11,645 nt of DNA from DAOLOF01 sp964463605 (lineage in GTDB: Bacteria > Patescibacteriota > Microgenomatia > UBA1400 > PJMF01), in assembly GCA_964463605.1 (NCBI GenBank), contig CAYXBZ010000029.1:1-11645 (forward strand). The letters run 5' to 3'. Under the pieces are notes generated by a model that made no database searches, was not told the DNA's origin, and saw only the letters and a list, made by a program, of their open reading frames with translations. The translations under genes and the position numbers were made by a program. Below, one piece after another: positions 1 to 6,638 of the stretch (position 1 is its first letter; the number at the start of each line of letters is the position of its first letter).

Positions 1-2
1 AT

Positions 3-1277
3 TTGTATCGAGAGATTGTTTTCAATGGCTTACCGGAAGGAAGAGTCTATGCTGGGCCTGCGGCAATTAGCTATCTTGAAAATGTGTTAACTTTATCCTT
101 TAAATCTCCAGGATTTATTGAGGCAAATAATGTGGCAGTAGATTTTCCAAGACCAAAAAAGATTGAGGTTGAAATAACTCAAGAAATTGAGTCTTTGGGA
201 ATTGATTTAAATGGCCAGTATATTTCCCTTGATAGTGGTGAGACAGAAGAAGTCTGGATTGATGGCTTGATTATCGGTGAGGAGGTGCCGCTAAAATACT
301 TTGATGCAAAGTTGGTTGTAACTGAGAATGGAACGGTTGAAGTTGATCGATCAGAGGCGATTGCAAGTAATATTACCGCCGATGTTTGGGTTGACACAAT
401 GATGCCTAGAGCCTTCCCTCTCAATAAAGAAGTAGATCAGATATCACTATCTCTAAAAGTTAATCACTATCCCATCCGACTACCTCACATTGAAGGTTTC
501 AACTGCGATCCTTTTCAGCGCGGCAGTGTTAATACTAGTAAAACAGAGTCGGGCTATCTTTTTGAAACCAAAAATTTTGGCTCTTTGTGCATGGGTATAA
601 AATTTTCTGGTACTCGTACGAGCCAAAATTATTGGCTAAATCTGTCAGGACGAAACTTTAATGGGAGATCGCTAAAGTTTTTCATGGAAGAAATTGAAAG
701 GCGAAGAGCAGTAATAGATGAGTTGACTCCTGAATCTCAATATACTCAAAGCTATTTTCTCCCTAGCAGTCTTCAGTCTCTTGATGGAGAGTACAGTATT
801 AATCTTAATACTAGATCATTGAGTGGAGAGCATGCGGCCAATCAGCTTGAAGGCATTGATCTTATAGCACCTTCGCTCCCTCTTGAGTGGATTGAGGGTA
901 TTTTTCTTCAAAGTTTAAATAGTGGCGAGCAAGTTTTAGATCAAGACGCGTTAATTATAGAAGGAGTTGATAAATTTGGAACGGGTTTTTACAAACTTCA
1001 ATTGAAGAGTGTTGATGAGCAGGATGGATGGCTATCGCTTTCTCAGTCTTATGATCCAGGGTGGGTTGCTATTAATTTTGATGGATTTTCAAATCTAAGT
1101 TTGTTGGAGCATTTTTTAGAGAACAGCTGGAAAAATGGTTGGCTAGTTTCTAGTGAGACTGAACAGGTTTATCTAGCTTATTTGCCTCAACTACTTCAGT
1201 TTGCTGGTTATACTTTTATGTTTAGTGGTTTATTTTATTTGAGCATAGTGTCTTTAAAAAAGAAAAGACAAGAGTAA
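3..1277 (+). CDS. C-terminal part of a large membrane-anchored surface protein (5' truncated by the window)
   Basis: The reading frame is open to the left edge. The only start in reach is a TTG at base 3, so the true start almost certainly lies outside the window. The visible 424 residues are mostly hydrophilic and beta-rich, with many aromatic and Asn residues, as in an extracytoplasmic domain. One strongly hydrophobic segment (about residues 393-416) follows, then a short basic end (KKKRQE), which places the tail in the cytoplasm. The part just before the helix (about 348-390, with SQSYDPGW and NSWKNGWLV) resembles the end of large polytopic YfhO/glycosyltransferase-like proteins of Patescibacteria. 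That resemblance is from memory, and no catalytic motif is visible here because the N-terminal membrane part is missing. A role in cell-surface glycan or lipid modification is inference. The gene ends in TAA and converges on the protease-like gene to its right. Confidence 0.72.
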   Translation: MYREIVFNGLPEGRVYAGPAAISYLENVLTLSFKSPGFIEANNVAVDFPRPKKIEVEITQEIESLGIDLNGQYISLDSGETEEVWIDGLIIGEEVPLKYFDAKLVVTENGTVEVDRSEAIASNITADVWVDTMMPRAFPLNKEVDQISLSLKVNHYPIRLPHIEGFNCDPFQRGSVNTSKTESGYLFETKNFGSLCMGIKFSGTRTSQNYWLNLSGRNFNGRSLKFFMEEIERRRAVIDELTPESQYTQSYFLPSSLQSLDGEYSINLNTRSLSGEHAANQLEGIDLIAPSLPLEWIEGIFLQSLNSGEQVLDQDALIIEGVDKFGTGFYKLQLKSVDEQDGWLSLSQSYDPGWVAINFDGFSNLSLLEHFLENSWKNGWLVSSETEQVYLAYLPQLLQFAGYTFMFSGLFYLSIVSLKKKRQE

Positions 1278-1281
1278 TTCT

Positions 1282-1358
1282 TGAGGGGCTTTAACTCTCT
1301 TCACCCCTTCCCCTCACTGCAAGTTCTAAAACGAACCCGAACATATAAAATAGTTCGG
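1282..1358. other. Convergent intergenic region with two weak inverted repeats
   Basis: This 159-bp gap (1278-1436) separates two convergent genes. It contains a 7-bp inverted repeat (TGAGGGG at 1282-1288, CCCCTCA at 1310-1316) with a 21-nt loop. It also has a 6-bp one (CCGAAC at 1337-1342, GTTCGG at 1353-1358) with a 10-nt AT-rich loop. Read on the minus strand, the second is followed within a few bases by a short TTTT. Either could help terminate the flanking transcripts, but neither has a proper U-tract directly after the stem, so this is only a candidate. I see no gene in the gap. Confidence 0.25.
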
Positions 1359-1436
1359 ATATGTCATAACAAATAAACTTTGAAAAATGACAGCTTATGA
1401 AATTGTGGTTTAAAAATGGCCAAACAACTGGAGTAA

Positions 1437-2399
1437 TTAAGATCCAAGATCAATATTTTCTAGAATTTCTTCTCTAGTTAAAACTGTTAAGCCTGTATCG
1501 TTAGTTAGTTGATCTCTGCCAGCAAATTTGAACTCATTCCAGTCTGGCTGTACTGCCCATCTGAGAGCCGCCATGTATAAACAAGCAGGTCCACAGTTGT
1601 GTCCGTCAAACTGAACTCTAGTATTTTTTGCCTGATGTAATTCCAAATTTCCTGCAAAGTCTTCATCGCCAAACAAACTTAAATTATAGTTTCTTGCAGT
1701 TGCCGCTTGATAGCCAGAATCATTAAAGAAAATCCAGTTTTCTGTTAGATTGGCCGGAGAAAGAGAGTTGTCCCAGTTGGGCAACTCCATATACTCTTCC
1801 CCACCTTTTAATGGATCATAAACTAGCGCTTGATAAGTATCGCCATGTTTTTCGGGAAGACTCAGTAGCAACAGATAATGATTTTGATTTTTAACAATCA
1901 GCATAAGCGGCAAATTCCATCGATCAGCTAATTGTCTCAAGTCATCGAAGTGGTACCATTGGTTCTCGGTGTAGCTGGGTCGTTGACACGCGTCTCCTAA
2001 TAACTCAGGGGTAGTTGACCTCATAACTTGCATAAATGATTGAGCTGATTCCTGGTTCTCTTGAGCGCTTACTGCAAGTCTTATGAAGGGCTCGATTCCG
2101 ATTTCAATCGCTTCTTCCTCCGCTGTTGTTTCTGGGGCTTGTTGTTCAGGATCAATAATATTTATTGAGTCAACTAGATCATTTGGTGAGGCTTGATCAT
2201 GAATTACAATTTGTTCTTCAACAGCTTGTTGTTCAGGATCAATAATTCTTATTAAATCAGCTAAATCATCTGTTTGTGAAGGTAAATCTACGACCTTAAT
2301 TTTACTTCCAATCATGCGAGCTCTAATACGCTCGATAAGATTAGCGGGTTTAGGATTAATAAGTTCAGGATCCAAATGAGATTGTTCACTTTCAGGCAT
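1437..2399 (-). CDS. Putative Ulp1/SENP-like (C48, clan CE) cysteine protease with repeated N-terminal motif
   Basis: This is a 320-aa protein with no signal peptide or membrane segment. The C-terminal half shows the ordered catalytic pattern of Ulp1/SENP proteases: His174 in NHYLLLL, Asp195 in VYDPLKGG, Gln263 and Cys269 in QFDGHNCGPAC. Ulp1 family members have HW-x-L, then YDSL, then Q-x-N-G-x-D-C-G. The six-residue Gln-to-Cys spacing and the G-x-(D/N)-C-G core match that pattern. Such enzymes cleave SUMO, NEDD8 or ubiquitin, and many bacterial relatives are host-directed effectors; the substrate here is unknown. Residues 1-100 are acidic and Gln-rich and contain a motif ending IIDPEQQA twice, 29 residues apart (46-59 and 75-88). 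The ATG lies about 10 nt downstream of a TATAAT, so the mRNA may be nearly leaderless. The gene is divergent from the PBP gene. It could instead be another papain-like or YopJ-like member of the wider fold; the family call rests on motifs alone. Confidence 0.6.
   Translation of the reverse strand: MPESEQSHLDPELINPKPANLIERIRARMIGSKIKVVDLPSQTDDLADLIRIIDPEQQAVEEQIVIHDQASPNDLVDSINIIDPEQQAPETTAEEEAIEIGIEPFIRLAVSAQENQESAQSFMQVMRSTTPELLGDACQRPSYTENQWYHFDDLRQLADRWNLPLMLIVKNQNHYLLLLSLPEKHGDTYQALVYDPLKGGEEYMELPNWDNSLSPANLTENWIFFNDSGYQAATARNYNLSLFGDEDFAGNLELHQAKNTRVQFDGHNCGPACLYMAALRWAVQPDWNEFKFAGRDQLTNDTGLTVLTREEILENIDLGS
2137..2246 (-). repeat. Perfect 23-bp direct repeat, 87 bp apart, within the protease-like gene
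   Basis: The same 23 bases occur at 2137-2159 and 2224-2246, starting GCTTGTTGTTC on the plus strand. The 87-bp offset equals exactly 29 codons, so the frame is kept. The copies encode the (I)IDPEQQA motif twice, each preceded by a similar DL-x-D/x-I stretch. This looks like an internal duplication of a short acidic module, or a pair of linear binding motifs. Confidence 0.8.
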
Positions 2400-2441
2400 A
2401 ACAGATAGTATTATAATATAATCAAGAACACTCTTACGATC
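2400..2441. promoter_or_regulatory. 42-bp divergent promoter region with overlapping -10 boxes
   Basis: The whole spacer between the divergent protease-like and PBP genes is 42 bp. The plus strand has TATAAT at 2412-2417 and again at 2417-2422, 19-24 nt before the PBP ATG. The minus strand has TATAAT at 2410-2415, about 10 nt before the protease-like ATG. No good -35 element is visible for either direction. Neither start has a Shine-Dalgarno sequence. The overlap means RNA polymerase probably cannot initiate both ways at once, so the two genes may be expressed in competition. The -10 matches are seen; promoter use is inferred. Confidence 0.5.
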
Positions 2442-5306
2442 ATGGAAATCAACCTAACTAAACTATTCAACACTCTTACCTCGCCTTTTGTCTGGCTGTT
2501 TGAGTTGCTGCAGCGCCTTTACTTTGCTGCTACAGGTCTTTTTACCAAGAAGGCCCACTCTCGCCGCTCCAGTACTTGGCAAAAAGTGATGGCTGGCAGG
2601 TCAGGCAGTTCAAAATCCAACAAACCATCCGCCAACAGCCGCCTTACTGATGCCCAAAAGCAACTCAAGCGAGTTAAGCTAATTCGCTTGGCGGCTATCA
2701 GTATCTTTGGCTTGGTGGTCTTGAGCATCATTGGCTTCTTTGGCGCTTTTGCCTACTTTTCTCGAGATTTGCCCCAACCAGGTCAGGTGGTTCGTCGCGA
2801 CGGCTTCAGTACCAAAATCTATGATCGCAATGGTGAGTTATTGTTTGACGTTTTTGGTGATGAAAGGCGCACTCCCACTAAAATTGACAACATTCCTCAA
2901 GAGCTAAGAGATGCCACCGTTGCTATCGAGGACAAAGACTTTTATAAACACAGCGGTTTTGATGTGATGACGGTTCTGCGCATTCCTTATAACTACGTTT
3001 TCCGCAGAGGTCGGGTTGTTGGCGGCTCTACTCTCACCCAACAGTTGGTTAAAAACGTACTCCTAACCAACGAGCGCACTGCTTCGCGTAAGTTCAAGGA
3101 ACTGGTCTTGGCAATTCAAATTGAGCGTACCTTCAGCAAAGATGAAATCTTAGAAATGTACTTAAACGAGGTTCCCTACGGCGGCACCGCCTGGGGAGCT
3201 GTCTCGGCTGCAGAACTTTACTTTAATAAAGATGTCAATGAACTAACTTTACTGGAGTCAGCCTTTTTGGCGGGTCTGCCTCAGCGACCTAGCGTTTACT
3301 CTCCCTTCAGCGGTCAGGTGGATGAAGACGGCCAGCCTTTTTGGCAAATGAGGACCAGAGGTGTTTTGAATCGAATGCGTGAGGATGGCTACATTAATGC
3401 TGAAGAGTATGATCAGGCTTTGGAAGAGCTGACCGATCTGCAGTTTGATCGCGGCAGCCTTGAGATCAAGGCGCCCCACTTTGTGTTTTATGTGAAAGAA
3501 AAACTATCTGAGATGTATGGTGAAGAGTTGGTTGAACGCGGTGGCTTAAAAGTAACCACCACCCTTGATTTGGCTCTACAAGAAGAGTCGCAGCAGATTG
3601 TGGCTGAAGAAGTGGAGGCAATTGAGAACTTGAACATCACCAATGGTGCCTCTCTGATGATGGATCCGCGAACTGGGGAAATCTTGGCGATGGTGGGTAG
3701 CCGTGATTATTTTAACAATGATAAAGGTGGTCAGTTTAATGTAGTCAGCAGTGGGCTTAGACAACCAGGTTCCTCGATTAAGCCGGTGACCTATCTGGGC
3801 TTGCTGCGCAAAGGTTACACGCCCGCCTCACTTTTGGTTGATGCTCCCACCGACTTTCGCAGAAATGAAAATGAAAAACAGTACACGCCGCGCAACTACA
3901 CTGGCGGCTACATGGGGCCGGTTAGTGTTCGCAACTCTCTTGGGAACTCGCTCAACGTCACGGCAGTCAAAGCTCTGGCTTTGGTAGGTGTGGAAGACTT
4001 TTTAACCCTGGCTTACGACATGGGGTTAGAAACGCTCGCCCCTACCCCAGAAAATATGCGCCGTTTTGGTTTGGCTTTAACTCTGGGAGGTGGCGAGGTA
4101 AAACTGCTGGATCTAGTAACAGCATACAGCTCTTTTGCTAATGGAGGGATCAAGGTTGAGCCGGTCTCGATTTTGTCGGTTGAAGATCAGTCGGGTAAAA
4201 ATATTTACCAGCATCGACCGGTGACTGGTCGTAGAGTGATGTCTGAGGGAGAGTCTTTCCTTATCAATAATATTTTATCTGACAATGGAGCTCGCACCGC
4301 TGCTTTTGGTGCTAACTCCTTGCTTAATACGGGTAGGCCGATCGCTGTCAAAACTGGAACTACCAACGATATGATCGACAACTGGACCATCGGTTGGAGT
4401 CAAGAAGTGATTGTGGGTACGTGGGTGGGCAACAACGACAATAGCTCGATGCTGCGCGTTGCCTCTGGTGTGACCGGTGCTTCTCCCATTTGGCGCAAGA
4501 CGATTTTTGCAGCTTTGGATGCAGGTTATCAAACTCCTGAATGGGAGGTACCAGACGAGGTTGAACAGGTAGAGGTGGATGCACTTTCAGGTTATCCCAG
4601 TCATGATGATTTCCCTTCAAAAATGGAGTATGTAATTCGCGGCACTCTGCCTTCTTTGCCTGACCCAATTCACTACGAAGCTCGCACCTGTAAAGGTGAG
4701 AATAAGTTGGCCACCCAGGCTATGGTCGCTAAGGGTGATTATGATAAGCGCGAGGTTATTGATCTTAGGGTTGTAGACCCGCTCAGCGAAGACGGTGTTA
4801 ATCGCTGGCAGATTGGAATTGATCAGTGGCTGGAGGGCCAAGATGATTCCCGCTACAATGTGCCTACCGAGTACTGCGGTGATGAAGAGGATGTTTCGGT
4901 GAAGTTGGAGCGTCCCAAAGATAAGGATGAGTTTAAGGAGGAAGAGATTGAGGTTAGAGTGCGTGCTGGTAGTAATCGTGGCATTGAGAAGATTGAGATT
5001 TTCGTTAATGGCAACAGGCGAGAAACGGTTGAAAGCAGCAGTTATGACGGCAAAATCAAGCTGGGCAAAGGTCAGTTTGAGCTTTATGCTCGGGCTTATT
5101 CTAGAGATGGAGAGGAAGCAAAAAGTAATGTAGTTAAGATTGGGGCCGGCGGCGAGCCATGGGAAAAACCAGAGCCAACTCCAACTCCAACCACAAAACC
5201 AAAACCAACCGCAGTCCCGAAGCCACCCACACCCCCCCCAATACCCGATCCAGATGAGGATGATGAGATCACACCTACTCCCACCCCTGATCCAGATGAT
5301 GACTAG
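2442..5306 (+). CDS. Class A penicillin-binding protein (bifunctional transglycosylase/transpeptidase)
   Basis: This 954-aa enzyme would polymerise and cross-link peptidoglycan on the outer face of the cytoplasmic membrane. An N-terminal cytoplasmic part (1-80) includes an aromatic, membrane-seeking stretch (about 14-34) and a basic linker. The transmembrane anchor is about 82-106. The GT51 domain (about 125-300) has AIEDKDFYKH with catalytic Glu163, GGSTLTQQLVKN (194-205) and the KDEILEMYLNEVPYGG block. The penicillin-binding domain (about 400-700) has SxxK at Ser444-Lys447, SxN at 503-505 and KTGT at 637-640, so both activities appear intact. Next come a linker with two cysteines (750, 812), an Ig-like bacterial domain (about 818-900), and a low-complexity tail (about 909-954) rich in Pro, Thr and Asp that may sit in or span the wall. 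It is longer than many family members because of these additions. The last 32 bp overlap the convergent ligase-like gene. A more specific symbol (ponA/mrcA) cannot be chosen from sequence alone. Confidence 0.96.
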   Translation: MEINLTKLFNTLTSPFVWLFELLQRLYFAATGLFTKKAHSRRSSTWQKVMAGRSGSSKSNKPSANSRLTDAQKQLKRVKLIRLAAISIFGLVVLSIIGFFGAFAYFSRDLPQPGQVVRRDGFSTKIYDRNGELLFDVFGDERRTPTKIDNIPQELRDATVAIEDKDFYKHSGFDVMTVLRIPYNYVFRRGRVVGGSTLTQQLVKNVLLTNERTASRKFKELVLAIQIERTFSKDEILEMYLNEVPYGGTAWGAVSAAELYFNKDVNELTLLESAFLAGLPQRPSVYSPFSGQVDEDGQPFWQMRTRGVLNRMREDGYINAEEYDQALEELTDLQFDRGSLEIKAPHFVFYVKEKLSEMYGEELVERGGLKVTTTLDLALQEESQQIVAEEVEAIENLNITNGASLMMDPRTGEILAMVGSRDYFNNDKGGQFNVVSSGLRQPGSSIKPVTYLGLLRKGYTPASLLVDAPTDFRRNENEKQYTPRNYTGGYMGPVSVRNSLGNSLNVTAVKALALVGVEDFLTLAYDMGLETLAPTPENMRRFGLALTLGGGEVKLLDLVTAYSSFANGGIKVEPVSILSVEDQSGKNIYQHRPVTGRRVMSEGESFLINNILSDNGARTAAFGANSLLNTGRPIAVKTGTTNDMIDNWTIGWSQEVIVGTWVGNNDNSSMLRVASGVTGASPIWRKTIFAALDAGYQTPEWEVPDEVEQVEVDALSGYPSHDDFPSKMEYVIRGTLPSLPDPIHYEARTCKGENKLATQAMVAKGDYDKREVIDLRVVDPLSEDGVNRWQIGIDQWLEGQDDSRYNVPTEYCGDEEDVSVKLERPKDKDEFKEEEIEVRVRAGSNRGIEKIEIFVNGNRRETVESSSYDGKIKLGKGQFELYARAYSRDGEEAKSNVVKIGAGGEPWEKPEPTPTPTTKPKPTAVPKPPTPPPIPDPDEDDEITPTPTPDPDDD

Positions 5307-6612
5307 AGATCAGTTGGCAACCCCATAACATCACAGCAAACTGCCCGATTTGAATTGTGTAGAGATAATGGTCAAGAGTAATGATCGGACTTAGAATTAT
5401 CAGCAGTATCACCAATTGAAATCGCTGCTTTTGAGTCATCTGCAAATATCCTATTACTAGCAAGATTCCCCCCAATAATCCTGCTTCAGCCAACCACAAT
5501 AAGCCCACATGGTGAGCCGGCTGAACAAATCTGACTATTTCTTTGTTGTTTGCAAAATCTTCTAAATGAACAGTAAACTGGTTTAGGCCTACGCCGGTAA
5601 GCCAGCGCTCTTGAAACATATTGTTAGCGGCTTGGTTAAGCTGGGCTCTCCTGGTAATTGAGGGTTCTGTTGGCTGCTGTTGTGCCTGAAATGACAAATA
5701 AATAGGAGCAACGATTAGCATCGTGATCAAAGCTACTAACATCAAGCAGGTCGCCATTTTTTGAGTCTTAATTTTCTTAAGCAGGGGCTGGGTTGCAGCA
5801 AAAATCACAGCAAACACCAAGGTCAGCAAGGCTGATAAAGACTGAGTGGTGTACAGTAACACTGCTACTCCGGCAAAACTAAGGCTGATCATTGTTAGCG
5901 GCAGCGACGAAGACCAAATTTTTCTTTGATATTTCTTCCACAGATTAAGACTGAGAATCATCAAAAAAATCACCCCAACCCCCGCCAGTACATTGGGATG
6001 AGGCGTACTGCCATAAGCTAGAATTTTCTCTTTACCATCGAACATCTGCCGACTGATTCTGAAATAAGGTTCAAAGCGCGACTCTCCAAAAAGATAATAG
6101 GGTAAAAGTGGCTGCTGGAAAATAAATTGATAAAGCGCCAATCCCACCTGAATCAGCAAACTCACAAACACTGCCCAAGTAAAAAACATGCCTTCCAGCA
6201 GCCAGCGCTGCCGGGAAAGAAACGCCCCTAAAGCCCCAACAATCATTAATTGAACTAAAAACCAGACTGAAACAGTAGGTAAAGCGGTAAAAAACTGCCT
6301 CACAACAAACAATAAAACCACCAGCCACCACCTGTTTGCGAAAAATTTTGATTGAAGCGAACTGAGCAAAAACCTAAAACCCCTATTTTTCACCACAAAA
6401 ACCACATGAGTAGCTAACATCAGCAGAGCCAAGACCAGCGAAAAGTACAGTTTTGGAATGAGGTAATCAACTCGCAATCCTGAAACAAAGGCTGCTCCCT
6501 CTGAAATTACAAGAAACAGATTAGAAGGAATAAAAACAATCAGCAGAAAAAAAAGTGTTTTGATCAAAGAACGATGCAGTTGACCAAATGGAACATGTTG
6601 TTGTTCTTTCAC
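5275..6612 (-). CDS. O-antigen ligase/polymerase-like polytopic membrane protein (Wzy/WaaL family)
   Basis: This is a 445-aa protein with about ten hydrophobic segments spread over its length. Typical Wzy_C-type signatures are visible: TPHPNVLAG (203-211) at the start of a helix, and a long external loop (about 307-365) holding TRRAQLNQAA and ERWLTGVGLNQF. The loop is followed by PAHHVGLLWLAEAGLLGG (365-382), matching the family's conserved His and e-x-G-l-l-G pattern. Members transfer or polymerise undecaprenol-linked glycans on the outer face of the membrane. A probable CPR cell lacks classical LPS, so the likely product is another surface polysaccharide or glycoprotein glycan (inference). 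The start is GTG at 6610-6612, the only start before an upstream in-frame stop, with AAGG just ahead of it. It follows pheT by 26 bp and may be co-transcribed. Its 3' end overlaps the PBP gene by 32 bp. Confidence 0.82.
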   Translation of the reverse strand: MKEQQHVPFGQLHRSLIKTLFFLLIVFIPSNLFLVISEGAAFVSGLRVDYLIPKLYFSLVLALLMLATHVVFVVKNRGFRFLLSSLQSKFFANRWWLVVLLFVVRQFFTALPTVSVWFLVQLMIVGALGAFLSRQRWLLEGMFFTWAVFVSLLIQVGLALYQFIFQQPLLPYYLFGESRFEPYFRISRQMFDGKEKILAYGSTPHPNVLAGVGVIFLMILSLNLWKKYQRKIWSSSLPLTMISLSFAGVAVLLYTTQSLSALLTLVFAVIFAATQPLLKKIKTQKMATCLMLVALITMLIVAPIYLSFQAQQQPTEPSITRRAQLNQAANNMFQERWLTGVGLNQFTVHLEDFANNKEIVRFVQPAHHVGLLWLAEAGLLGGILLVIGYLQMTQKQRFQLVILLIILSPIITLDHYLYTIQIGQFAVMLWGCQLISSHHLDQGWE

Positions 6613-6638
6613 CTTATCTCTGATTTCTTACCAATAGT

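Noticed and set aside
4275..4668. Antisense reading frames (85 and 102 aa) inside the PBP gene
   Set aside because: They lie opposite the strongly conserved transpeptidase domain and have no recognisable protein character.
5096..5328. Gly/Val-rich and Gln/Pro-rich frames over the PBP tail
   Set aside because: Both arise from the low-complexity Pro/Thr codons of the PBP C-terminus read in other frames.
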